The notes below the pieces were generated by a model, which made no database searches, was not told the origin of the DNA, and was given only the letters and a program-made list of their open reading frames with translations. The position numbers and the translations under genes were made by a program. From contig JAOTOL010001565.1 in the NCBI GenBank assembly GCA_034440575.1, positions 1,151,501-1,215,500 of the forward strand: DNA of 64,000 nt, given 5' to 3'. Positions 44,475 through 55,559 of this stretch are shown here, in pieces. Each line of letters starts with the position of its first letter. Positions within the stretch are counted from its first letter, which is position 1. The stretch comes from Imbricaverruca yamaguchii. Taxonomy: Eukaryota > Arthropoda > Thecostraca > Neoverrucidae.

Positions 44475-46535
44475 TCTGTACTGTTTGTCACGGCTCCAGT
44501 GTTGTATGGCGTGGTGTACGATTTGACACGGCTCCAGTGTGGTGTGGTGTACTGTTTGTCTCGGCTCCAGTGTGGCGTGGTGTACTGTTTGTCACGGCTC
44601 CAGTGTAGTGTAGTGTACTGTTTGTTACGGCCCCAGTGTGGTGTGGCATGGTGTACTGTTTGTCACGGCTCCAGTGTGGCGTGGTGTACTGTTTGTCACG
44701 GCTCCAGTGTTGTGTGGCGTGGTGCACTGTTTGTCACGGCTCCAGTGTGGCGTGGTGTACTGTTTGTCACGGCTCCAGTGTGGTGTAGTGTACTGTTTGT
44801 TACGGCCCCAGTGTGGTGTGGTGTGGTGTACTGTTTGTCTCGGCTCCAGTGTGGCGTGGTGTACTGTTTGTCTCGGCTCCAGTGTGGTGTGGTGTACTGT
44901 TTGGCACGGCTCCAGTGTGGTGTGGTGTGGTGTGGTGTACTGTTTGTCTCGGCTCCAGTGTGGTGTGGTGTACTGCTTGTCTCGGCTCCAGTGTGGCGTG
45001 GTGTACTGTTTGTCTCGGCTCCAGTGTGGCGTGGTGTACTGTTTGTCTCGTCTCCAGTATGGCGTGGTGTACTGTTTGTCTCGGCTCCAGTGTGGCGTGG
45101 TGTTCTGTTTGTCTCGGCTCCAGTGTGGCGTGGTGTACTGTTTGTCTCGGCTCCAGTGTGGTGTGATGTGGTGTACTGTTTGTCTCGGCTCCAGTGTGGT
45201 GTGGTGTGGTGTACTGTTTGTCTCGGCTCCAGTGTGGTGTGGCGTGGTGTACTGTTTGTCACGGCTCCAGTGTGGTGTGGTGTACTGCTCGTCACGGCTC
45301 CAGTGTGGTGTGGTGTACTGTTTGTCACGGCTCCAGTGTTGTGTGGCGTGGTGCACTGTTTGTCACGGCTCCAGTGTGGCGTGGTGTACTGTTTGTCACG
45401 GCTCCAGTGTGGTGTAGTGTACTGTTTGTTACGGCCCCAGTGTGGTGTGGTGTGGTGTACTGTTTGTCTCGGCTCCAGTGTGGCGTGGTGTACTGTTTGT
45501 CTCGGCTCCAGTGTGGTGTGGTGTACTGTTTGGCACGGCTCCAGTGTGGTGTGGTGTGGTGTACTGTTTGTCTCGGCTCCAGTGTGGTGTGGTGTACTGC
45601 TTGTCTCGGCTCCAGTGTGGCGTGGTGTACTGTTTGTCTCGGCTCCAGTGTGGCGTGGTGTACTGTTTGTCTCGTCTCCAGTATGGCGTGGTGTACTGTT
45701 TGTCTCGGCTCCAGTGTGGCGTGGTGTTCTGTTTGTCTCGGCTCCAGTGTGGCGTGGTGTTCTGTTTGTCTCGGCTCCAGTGTGGTGTGGTGTGGTGTAC
45801 TGTTTGTCTCGGCTCCAGTGTGGTGTGGTGTGGTGTACTGTTTGTCTCGGCTCCAGTGTGGTGTGGCGTGGTGTACTGTTTGTCACGGCTCCAGTGTGGT
45901 GTGGTGTACTGCTCGTCACGGCTCCAGTGTGGTGTGGTGTACTGTTTGTCTCGGCTCCAGTGTGGCGTGGTGTACTGTTTGTCTCGGCTCCAGTGTGGTG
46001 TGGTGTGGTGTACTGTTTGTCTCGGCTCCAGTGTGGTGTGGTGTGGTTTACTGTTTGTCTCGGCTCCAGTGTGGTGTGGTGTGGTGTACTGTTTGTCTCG
46101 GCTCCAGTGTGGTGTGGTGTTGTGTACTGTTTGTCTCGGCTCCAGTGTGGTGTGGCGTGGTGTACTGTTTGTCTCGGCTCCAGTGTGGTGTGGTGTGGTT
46201 TACTGTTTGTCTCGGCTCCAGTGTGGTGTGGTGTGGTGTACTGTTTGTCTCGGCTCCAGTGTGGCGTGGTGTTCTGTTTGTCTCGGCTCCAGTGTGGTGT
46301 GGTGTGGTGTACTGTTTGTCTCGGCTCCAGTGTGGTGTGGTGTGGTGTACTGTTTGTCTCGGCTCCAGTGTGGTATGGCGTGGTGTACTGTTTGTCTCGG
46401 CTCCAGTGTGGCGTGGTGTACTGTTTGTCTCGGCTCCAGTGTGGTGTGGCGTGGTGTACTGTTTGTCTCGGCTCCAGTGTGGTGTGGTGTACTGTTTGTC
46501 TCGGCTCCATACTGTTTGTCTCGGCTCCAGTGTGG
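44475..46535. repeat. Large minisatellite, 33/38/43 bp units with a ~0.62 kb higher-order repeat
   Basis: The basic unit is TGTACTGTTTGTCTCGGCTC followed by CAGTGTGGCGTGG. Adding one or two TGTGG pentamers gives 38 and 43 bp versions. Variant units mark a large internal duplication: the rare CCAGTGTTGTGTGGCG variant at about 44704 recurs about 629 bp later, and the rare TCTCCAGTATGGCG variant at 45051 recurs at 45675, 624 bp later. The change from 629 to 624 is one pentamer. ORFs of 770 (+) and 619 (-) codons are artefacts. Confidence 0.97.
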
Positions 46536-46977
46536 CGGCCATGTGCGGCTGACAACAGCTGGTGCGGCCGTAGGTCGTGCCTCGGTGGCCGCGGTCTTGC
46601 GTCACGTGCGCCACCGCTCGTCGCACGGCCTTGCTGTCTGCGCCGAGCCGGACGGGAAGGGCAAGGGCCGCGTCCGACGACACGGCGGCAGGAAGCGTGA
46701 CGTGTGCCCGCTGAGTGCCCGGCGGGTGGTTCCTCCGTGGGCGTGCTGAGGCGGCACGGCGCGGCAATGACCGGAGGGCGGGGTGGGGTGGCGACGGTGG
46801 CGACGGAGGTGGTACCGCCCGGTCAGAGACGACGGGCCGGCGCTGGTGCCGGCCGGCAGCCGTCAGTCGGTCCGTCTAACGGACGCGGCGAGATGGCCTC
46901 GGCCGACTTCTGCCGTCAGGTGTATCGGACTGTACGGGCGGGCAGCGGCCGGCGGCGGGTCGAAACCGACACTGGTC
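46536..46977. other. GC-rich segment after the array, not assigned
   Basis: The frame ending at 46749 reads through basic residues (KGKGRVRRHGGRKRD) to a stop, but has no start independent of the array and no known domain. I do not call it a gene. Confidence 0.25.
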
Positions 46978-47175
46978 ACACCTGATCGACACCGGTCCCC
47001 GTCCGATTGATACCGGTCCCCGTCTGGTCGAGACCGGTCCCCGTATGATCGAGACCGGCCCCCGGATGACTGCCTGGCCTGTGCTGTGGTTATCGACACC
47101 TGCTCCGTTTGATCAACACCGCTTCCCGTCTGATCAACACCGTTCCCCGTCTGATCAACACCGATCTCCATCTCA
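46978..47175. repeat. Short tandem repeat, ~19-24 bp unit
   Basis: Units of the type GATCGACACCGGTCCCCGTC (with GATTGATACC, GGTCGAGACC and GATCAACACCG variants) in two blocks, 46983-47065 and 47108-47170. Confidence 0.85.
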
Positions 47176-47904
47176 CTCTTGCCGGCGTTGTGGTTATCGA
47201 CATCTGTCCCGTCTGGTCGACACCTTTCTATCTCACTATGTCGGTGTCTATCTCTGTATTGCCAACCAATCTCTATCTGTGGCTCTCTCACTGAGTGCTG
47301 CTCCTCCCAGCGGCGTGTGCTGCCTCCGCTGATGATGTGGGACACCTCGCCTGAGAGCACCACCAGCCGCGCACCATGATGAGGCCCAATCACGTGGGAA
47401 CCAGTGTTATCTAAATTACGTCTGGACACGGCTGTTTCACGAGCGGAACACGCTCCCGCTCACGGTACGCTGGGATTTGAGCGCTCGGACACTCGGCACG
47501 ACCGGTGAAACTCGCCTACAATTTTTGATGAAGTCTTCTCGGAGGACTCCGTGTACTGTCTATAGTCGGTAAAGGATGGGCTCACCATCGGCATTATTAG
47601 GATATGGTTGTCCTCGTTTGTCATGATTCCGTCATGTGCCAACTGTGATCTATGAAATTATACACACTTAATTGCTCTACGGGAGCAGTCAAGCTTTGTG
47701 GGTGTGTGAACCGTGACTCTGCTGGGTCTGCCTGGGCCATTATGATGTAAGGCAGGTGCGCGCGCATTGCTGGATTCATTTGTGGAGGAGTCAGAACTGT
47801 GCGCAATCCTGAATGGCCACTCCCCGAATTTACAGATGATACTTTTCCAACTGATCACACAGGCACATCCCTCCATCCCAACCCCAACCCCCACTACAGC
47901 CCCG
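47176..47904. other. Spacer, nothing recognised
   Basis: No supported gene or repeat. Confidence 0.3.
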
Positions 47905-48045
47905 AAGCCCCCCCCCACACACACACACGCACAGTTCCCCGATACATGTTTCCATTCACACCAGGCACGCATACGCACACGCACACGCACACGCACACGC
48001 ACACACGGACGCACATGCACATGCACATGCACACATACACATACA
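47905..48045. repeat. CA-rich compound microsatellite
   Basis: CCCCCC followed by (CA)n, then (CGCACA)n and (TGCACA)n blocks. The hexamer phases suggest point mutation followed by slippage. Confidence 0.9.
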
Positions 48046-50642
48046 TTGCCGCGCTCCTGCCACACACATTTACAATTATATAACTCCGCTGGAGCCCGGG
48101 ACTGCCCTCCAGATCCCGGCGGTAGATATGCCGCTGGTCGGGCGCACCAGCGGCGAAATGGGCGGGCGATGCCGGGAGCGTGTGGTGCCCACACCAGCTA
48201 GCCCGTCCATGCCGACACTTCCGCTTCCTTACGTGCGTCCTCGCAAACGAGCCCATCGAATTGGGGAAGCTGCGCAGCGAGCGAATCCAGAACCAGATCA
48301 AAACAGGCAATCACCGGGTGGTAATGGGTGCGTGTGAGGGTCGCTGGGGCAAGTTATTGCCGCCTGCGCCCACCAGGTCGGCGGGACGCCAGGCCAGCAA
48401 GGTTGACTGAGCGCAGCGCCCGGTGCGGGCACCTCGTGCCGAAGCCGTATGTCATGCTTGTCGTTCCACAAGCGAAGTGGGGCGGTGCACGGCCTGTCGG
48501 AATCTCACATGCGCCCGGCATTACTCGCCACCCAGTACGGCCGCAGGTGACCGTGACGAGAGCCAGGCTGATGAACGACGGTGTCGGCTGTAGTGCCGCG
48601 CCATCCAGCACGCGTCTGTGCCGCTGGTGCCGCGGCGGTACTGTGTTCCGGTCAGCCTGATGAGACTATCACGGCTGGCTGCAGCTGCCGTCCGCTCCAT
48701 CAGCAGTGGTCGCCGTCTGTGGCCGGTGACCGGCGGCCGGTCCCAGAGACCTGGGCCGTGACCGGCCTCATCCGTGGACCGCTGGCTGGTGGATGGCCCA
48801 TGACGGGTCTGATTCCAGCGGCCTCATCCCTGGACCGCTGGCTTGTGGATGGTCCATGACGGACCTGATTTCAGCGGCTTTTACCGGGTCGACTTTAACC
48901 CTCTCCCTCCCAGGTCGACTTTAACCCTCTCCCTCCCACCTTCATTGGAGCAAGCTGGCCACTCATTCTGCTACCAGTTATGGTTTTATCTGGGTCCACG
49001 ATACGTAGCCCTAGGGAGGGCACGAGCCGAATAGGAGAGTGGTCACACAGCTGGAGAGAAACATGGTGGGTTGACGAGTCTGGTTGATGTCAATAGCCGG
49101 GTCACGTGACCAGAAAGGTGTGGTCTGGGTCAGGAGCGCGGCCTCTTGACTGGAGCAGGACGCAGCAGTGGACAGGCCCGGGAAGGCCCGCTGACGCTGC
49201 CGGTCGTGACCCACCGCCGTCCACCGTTCATTCCTAGCGGTTACGGTCAGCGTCGGCTGTCGCGCAGCTGTTGTCCCGACTCACGCTGTCAGGCATTTAA
49301 ACGCACGGCTCTGTTTTGCGGTCAGCTCATTAATGATTCAAGGTAAGTCGGCAACAAAGGACGCCGCTGCTTTCAGTTCCTAATGGCTGTAAACAACTGG
49401 AACTCGGCGTACTGCATTGCGGACAGTACGCGCATGCTGGCAGCGGCGTGCCGACTGTGGGGCGAGACGAAGGAAGCAGCGGCAGGTGGCGCCGTGTCCA
49501 GTGTTGTAGGCTTGTACGGGGATGCATGGAGAATATATCGCCTATCGGGTGTGGCGCAGGCGCTTCACCTCGACATGTGCCAGTCGGCGTGCGCTGCGTC
49601 GCGCTTGGTGTGGAGATGCGACGTCAGTGAGTGGCATTCGGCGCCAGACGAGCCGTGTGCTGCGGTGATCTGCTCAGTGGAACCTTTGTCTTGTTACAGC
49701 ATATATGTATCTGTTTCTGGTGCATTCCTATGAGAGACATAAGAGGGAGTGAATTTGTTTCCTTGTGTGATAATTTAGCTCAGGAGTATATCATCTCTAG
49801 GACGACCGGTAAAAAGTAACGTGAGGACAGATGAGTGGATTTAGGTTGGGGATTAGATGAACAATGCCATTTTTACATTTTGATGCATGTTGTGCTGGCT
49901 TTCACTGATCATTTCAACATTGATGAGATGAGCACTGTACAGCTCCAAACTTCAGAGCGCGATGCAATTTCCATATCTCCTACCACACCATTGATGTTTT
50001 CTTGATATCTCCCAACAGCACAGGTGGAATTGTGCCGCAAAAAGTATTAGCTGGGCAAACGAGGTGAGCGAACGGCCACTTAATCAACAGTACCATTCAC
50101 GGAAGTTTAATTGTACAAAATTAGGTGTTTCACACTTCAACGTTTTTTGTTTGTTTGTTCAAATTGCCGACTTTAAAGAGCCGATACGTTAACCAAATCA
50201 CTATCGCATTGGAAGGGGGAACGTAATCCGGCCACCCTTCCGTGTTTTGTAAATATCTCCCAAATCAAGAAACTAATTTATATGAATCTTTGTCTTCCTC
50301 GAAATAAGAACCTTAAGACCTTGCTTGGAAAATATTGCCATCAGTTGTAATTTTTGGAAGTTGTGCGTGTCCAAAATCAAACGTACAGAACAAAATGGTG
50401 TGTAACAGTCGACAGTGAAACATGCCAAGCATATTTACAAGCAGCGTCCGTATGTTTTTATCTTGTAAACAATGTGAATCATACCAGTTGTGTCTAACTG
50501 TTCTATGTTTACGTGCACATTATTGTGTTACCTACACATTACATTATTGTGCTACCTACACCACGGATCTTACAGCTCTATGATATCATCTAAATATGGT
50601 GTTGACTGATGTAACTCCATTTTCAAATATTAATGTGACGAG
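48046..50642. other. Spacer with two small duplications
   Basis: A ~64 bp unit is duplicated at about 48755-48870 (GGACCGCTGG, GGTGGATGG, CATGACGG in both). A 25 bp unit (GTCGACTTTAACCCTCTCCC) occurs twice at 48892-48940. The sequence at 48200-48310 keeps an open frame with GKLRSERIQNQIK but I cannot tie it to any protein. The AT-rich stretch 49830-50640 has nothing. Confidence 0.35.
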
Positions 50643-50815
50643 AAGGGGACGAGTAGCCTAGGGGTAAGTTGCTCGTCTCACAATCGAAGGGTTGTGGGTT
50701 CGAGTCTCACCTGCCGCTACTCTTCGCCCGCGACCAATTGGCGTGAGAGATTGGCGACGCTACATGACTCAACGGTCGATGTGTCGTAAAAAAAACAATA
50801 ACCAACCAACTAATG
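50643..50815 (+). mobile_element. tRNA-derived SINE, full-length-looking copy
   Basis: The head starts GGGGACGAGTAGCCTAGGGG (A-box-like TAGCCTAGGGG), and a perfect B box GGTTCGAGTCT lies at 50698-50708. The body follows with CGCGACCAATTGGCGTGAGA and GGCGACGCTACATGACTCAA. The 3' end is GTCGTAAAAAAAACAATAAC. The body is the reverse complement of the element at 22440-22612 with few differences. A following TAATGTGACGAGAA resembles TTAATGTGACGAGAAG at the 5' edge (50630-50645), a likely ~14-bp target duplication. Confidence 0.8.
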
Positions 50816-50984
50816 TGACGAGAATGAACTGCGAAGTAATGTACGTTGCCTCGGCTCGCCGGGTTAAACGGAAAACATGTCACTTTACCTAGTTTGCAGT
50901 GTTCACAACATATTGTGTCATTTGCTATGACAGCTAAATGGAGGTAATATAATGGCGCAACTAACAATAATTGCACTCGCTACT

Positions 50985-51130
50985 GAAGCCGGGCCATTGT
51001 CCGTCGTACTCATGCCCCGGTCCTGCTGATGGGTGTCGTATGCGCCTGACCATCCACCTAGCCGGGCCATTGTCCGTCGTACTCATGCCCCGGTCCTGCT
51101 GATGGGTGTCGTATGCGCCCGACCATCCAA
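50985..51130. repeat. Tandem repeat ~73 bp, left part of an interrupted array
   Basis: Two nearly identical units start GCCGGGCCATT at 50988 and 51061, each containing CTGATGGGTGTCGTATGCGC and CTGACCATCC or a variant. The same unit resumes at 53167 after the LINE remnant. Confidence 0.9.
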
Positions 51131-51164
51131 CTAACTGCGTCACATCTGCGCGATTGCTGGGTTA

Positions 51165-53166
51165 CAACAGCGTTGCAGTGGTAATACTGCCGATCACCTT
51201 GATGGAATTTCAAGAAGGCGGACTGGACAGAATATGGGGCAAGACTGGAGATTTTCTCCGTACGGCCTGGTGTGACACCTATATCGATGGAGATACTTAC
51301 CAACATGCTCGTGCAGACCGCCACTGACTCCATCCCCCGCACCTCTAGCACTTCTCGTCGCGCTCTCGTTCCATGGTGGACAGAGGAGTGTCGCCATGCT
51401 ATCCAGGAAATATGACTGCTTTCAGAACCTTTGACCGAAGAAGCAATATGGCCAACAGCATCGCCTTTCGACAAGCTCGGGCCATCGCAGGGCGTACCAT
51501 CCGGGAGGCCAAGCGCACTTTGCGGAGGGTCTATGTGAGGAAGCTAAATTGCTGGGCTAAAAATAACCCATATCAAGCTAAAAATAGCCCATATCTGGGC
51601 GCCAAATGACCCTGTAGTCCGCGCGCTCTTAAACCCAAATAATAAATCAATCCACATCCATATCACAGATTTGGTCGAGGATAAAGTGAACCGCAGGCCA
51701 GTTAAACTTCACACCTCTGCCAGCACTACGGGTAGGTGACCGGACGACGCGCACCCGATTGATGTGAACGAGATGGCCCGTACAATATCTAATCGATGCC
51801 ATTGCAACAGTGATGACGTCTTCAACGCCGCAAAGCCGAATGAGAGAAGCAATCACTACACTTATCCACCTCTGAATAGCTCTGTTATAGCGATCCATTC
51901 ACCATGGCTGAGCGCAGTTCCGCTATTGGAACCCTTCAAAGCGTATCCGATGGTCCCAAACTCGTACACAACGACATGCTCAAGCACCCTCAACACGGGC
52001 ACTTGATGCTCTGCTAGAGACGATTAACACACTTTGGGAGAAAGACAACTTCCCATCCACCTGGCGGGATGCTACTATAATACTAATTTTGAAACCAAGT
52101 AATGGTGCTTCTGACCCGGCGAGCTATGACATTTTAACAAATGGATAGTGCAGTTTTAGGAAAATCTGCAGCGCCGTCGCCCATCTCTCACTCTTGACGC
52201 TGTGGTACTAACAGCTTTCCACCAAAATCGTCACGCTCATGCAACGTTTCTCGATGTCCGTGGAGCATATGACACAACTTGGCACTACGGCATTCTGAAG
52301 AAAGTCTTTATATATCGAATTCGAGGTTCCATGGCTCATTTCCACGAGCACTTCTTGTCCGGATGCTTTTTTCATGTACACATCAGAAACTAGTCATGGA
52401 ACTAGAAACTGTCCCACAGGGGGATGAAGTGCCACAAGGAAGTGTGCTAAGCGTGGCGCTGTTCGCCATCATGATTAATATCTGCGACTACTTTTCACGG
52501 AGCATCGGTAGATCACTCTTTGTAGACGATGTTGATATTTGGTGCTGCACATCCAGTGCACCATCGATGGCACGACAACTGTAGTTAGCGGTATCCCACT
52601 TGGAAAGGTGGAGTTCCGAAAACGGGTTTAGTTTCTGAATTGCGAACAGTTGGTATGCACTTGCCGGCGCCGCCGGGACTGCCCGGACCCTGCCCTCCGG
52701 CTTTATGGTGAGCGAGTTCTCTTTCGGCGAATTTATCGGTCCTTGGGAACAAGCAAACGCTCACTGGACACCGTACTCCACTCGGCGCTTCACATTGTGA
52801 ATTTAGTTTTCCGAACTCCACCTTACCGCTGTCAGTACGCCACGTTCTGATTTCCTGCCCACCGCTCGCCGATGATCGAAGATGCCTTCTTGGAGTCGTG
52901 CAGTCGCTGTCACTTCGCGATCTCCTGGGTGACCACTCGCGCGTGGTAACTTCTGTGCGTTTTCGCTTTCTCTCGGATGTTGACTTCAGGGCGATCTACA
53001 CACCTCACTGAAATGCAACACTAGAAGTTCGGAATGATCTGCCTGAGTTCTGAAGGCTCACACACTACTATTGGTACGAATCCTCTTATGTTGTCCATGT
53101 AACATTCTTACGAGCGCTGTATGCCTATCGCAGTCGACGCGCCCCTAAAGCCAAATAACCAATCAA
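51165..53166 (+). pseudogene. Decayed Jockey-like LINE (nuclease end plus reverse transcriptase)
   Basis: Several frames carry successive LINE landmarks in order. At 51203: NFKKADWTEYGARLEIF and RRALVPWWTEECRHAIQE, the endonuclease-RT linker. At ~52010: LWEKDNFPSTWRDATIILIL. At ~52240: FLDVRGAYDTTWHYG, with the RT motif A aspartate. At ~52430: VPQGSVLSVALFAIMIN. At ~52520: SLFVDDVDIW, with the catalytic DD pair. At ~52655: CRRRRDCPDPALRLYGE. Frameshifts and stops separate them, so it is dead. The 3' end is GTCGACGCGCCCCTAAAGCC with an (AACCAAT)-type tail and no poly-A. The 5' end is truncated. Confidence 0.85.
51596..51657 (+). mobile_element. Short LINE-tail insertion nested in the LINE
   Basis: A 62-base segment begins TGGGCGCCAAATGACCCTGT and ends with an AAACCCAAATAATAAATC tail. 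CCATATC at 51589-51595 recurs at 51658-51664 and is a probable target-site duplication. It interrupts the linker region of the older LINE. The same kind of segment occurs at 63546-63597. Confidence 0.65.
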
Positions 53167-53480
53167 CAGACGTACTCCTGCCCCGATCCTACTGATGTGT
53201 GTCGTATGCGCCTGACCATCGACTTAGCTGCATCACAGCTGAGTCACATTCGTACTCCAGCTTTCGATCCCACTGATGGGTGTCGTATGTACCTGACCAT
53301 CTGCCTAGCTGTGCACATCTGTGTCACAGTCGCGTCACACCTGTGACACCTGCGTCACATTTATGCTCCTGCCCAGGTTCCACAGATGGGTGACGTATGC
53401 TCCTGACCACTGGCCCAGCTGGGTCACAGTTACGTCACAGCTGCGTCACAGCCGCGTCACAGCCGCGTCACAGTCGTACT
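53167..53480. repeat. Tandem repeat, right part of the interrupted array
   Basis: Diverged units with CGTACTCCTGCCCCGATCCT, GTCGTATGCGCCTGACCATC and AGCTG(C/G)GTCACAG recur at about 53168, 53250, 53354 and 53472. A local expansion of GCGTCACAGCC lies at 53425-53470. These match the units at 50985-51130. Confidence 0.8.
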
Positions 53481-53960
53481 CCTGCCCCGGTCCTAGTGGC
53501 GACACGTGCTCGTTCAACCGTTGAGCACGTGATAGAACGGTACAGCCACCGCCCTGGCCGGGATCTCACGTTCACGTGGCTCCGTCGAGGTAGCGGCCGC
53601 CGCCACGGCTGTGCCGTGCCGGGTGGTCAGGTGCCATCCCACCCAGAGTCCTCAGGTCGGTCAGCGTCTCGTGTGCACGGTCCTGAGGTCGGTCACTCCC
53701 GTTTATAGTCCTCAGTCCGATCAACGTCTCGCACAAGGCCCTGAGGTCACTCCCGTTTATAGTCCTCAGGCAGGTCACCGTCTCGTGTGCAAGGTCCTGA
53801 GGACGGTCACCCCGTGTATAGTCCTCAGGCCGGTCACCCCCTCGTACAGGGTCCTGGGTCCGTCGACCGTCTCGTATAGGCTCCTGAGATCGGTTGCCGT
53901 CCCGAATAGAGTTCTGACTCCGGCAGGCCGTGTATAGTTCTGAGATCGGTGAGCATCCCG
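53481..53960. repeat. Degenerate tandem repeat built on CCTGAGGTCGGTCA
   Basis: GTCCTCAGG(T/C)CGGTCA, CGTCTCGTG and CCGTTTATAGTCCTCAG words recur about every 30-45 bases from 53645 to 53950. Lower copies at 53960-54030 use GAGGCCGGCCGC. The minus-strand ORF of 185 codons is a translation of it. Confidence 0.7.
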
Positions 53961-55559
53961 TATGTTCTGAGGCCGGCCGCCGGCCCGAATAGAGTTCTGA
54001 GGCCGGCCGCTGGCCCGTTGGAGTTTTCAGGCCAGTTTGTGCTCCCTGATCTGGCGGGGTAATGGTACGAATAATCCCAGTTCTGGTCAGATCTTTTTCT
54101 TCACATATTCTAAACAGGTATACGTTCAAAACCAGTGGATACTATCTGCCCAGCTCTTGGCCCGACGCTTTGAAGAACTTGATAATTTCACCTGGAATTT
54201 CCAAACAGTGTCATGTCGCTGGCTGCCCGCAGATATCCACACCAGATGGTGCCCCGTGTTCCTCCACCGGGCTGGTGGCCCGTCACCGATGTGACGCTCC
54301 ACCTGCGCGCCGGCAGTGTGTCGAGGGGTGGGCGCTCAGGTGTGCCGGAGGACGTGCACATCGGGACCAGCTGTTGCTCTTCGTTGCCTGACATCGCGGC
54401 CACAACTACACCGGCGGCACTGCCGTCCAGTGGCGGCGGTGATCGGCCGGAAATACCCTCCTCGGGAAGAGTTGGATTGACGAATTGATTGCGATTTTTG
54501 ACGAGGAAGGAACATGCGAACGCTGTGGAAAATATAGGAGGGTGTGGCTCCACTCTGTGGTGTTCGGGGCCTGTTTTATGACACCATGATCTCAATTATC
54601 CCTAGCCACACAAACCTCAAGCTAGCCTTTGTGCCTGGTGTGTGGCGGCGGGTTTGCTCCGACGTTTGCCTCGATTACGCCCTGACAGAAGGAGGGAGGT
54701 GGATTGGCGGCTGAAATGGTACTTAACGTGACAAAAGGGCGAGAGTTGATGTGTACATATCTGGCGTCGGGACTAGGCCGTACTCGAAGCTCTACTGTCG
54801 GCCGCCGCACAAGTCTGTTGTTTGTGAGAAAACCATTGTCTTTGCGAGACATCCCATAAGAGAACGTCTGACTGAATATAGGCTGAAAGTCAACTACATT
54901 GTCCAACACCTCTCAGATAACCAGAATGTTTGTTCTGCTCGCCGCTTCGATGTTTGAAGTGAAAACTCTGATTCGTCGGCCTAAGGATTTTGAATCAGCG
55001 TGCGCTTTGTAGTTATAGTGATGACATTGGCACGACCAGAAGCGTAACACCCCTGTCGAAACGCATCTTTTACTGGTGCAACACAGCCCTATCGAGGCAA
55101 TGCAAGGCAGCTACTCCGGCTGACACAAGCAAAGTGGACGTCATTATCCATGAACACGTATGCGACTGCCATCGCACGCCCACCAAAAACGGTGTGACTG
55201 GGTCCGGCTGGACTTCTGGACTGCGCGGTCAGCTCAGGTGATGCAACCTGGCACCACCGTCGGCTTCGTTGAGCGCCGGTCTTCCGGCTCGCCGCGCAGG
55301 AGTCGGCATCATCAGTTCATGTGCCCACGTCAGCGAGCCGTGTAATCGCCGGCCCGTGGCTGCGCTGCCCGGACCGAGCTGAGTCTCTCCCTGTCCAGAT
55401 CTCACCGCCGCGACGTTGGCGGCGGTGCGCATGCGCGCTGCCGCCAACGTCGCGGCGGAGGCGGCGGCGGCGGCAGCCGGCGCGGCCGGCAGTGTCGACG
55501 CGGCCGGCCGACGGAGTGGTGTGCTGGACGTGACGGGCGCCGCCGGTATGTGCGGCTAG
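53961..55559. other. Spacer and probable 5' region of the membrane-protein gene
   Basis: GC rises sharply after 55220. An in-frame TAG at 55557-55559 stands immediately before the ATG at 55560. The GC-rich 55220-55559 segment is a candidate CpG-rich promoter or 5' UTR. A minor inverted word pair (CGCCGCGACGTTGGCGGC and GCCGCCAACGTCGCGGCG) at 55405-55456 forms an 18-bp near-perfect stem. Confidence 0.4.

Noticed and set aside
44388..46700. 770-codon plus ORF and 619-codon minus ORF of Cys/Val/Leu or Thr/His repeats
   Set aside because: Unit lengths of 38 and 43 bp shift the frame, yet all frames stay open. This shows lack of stop codons in the unit, not coding constraint.
48180..48410. Possible exon with GKLRSERIQNQIK
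   Set aside because: Tested as the missing C-terminal BAR helix of the sorting nexin; the residues do not fit the SNX5/6 pattern and the segment is 23 kb downstream.
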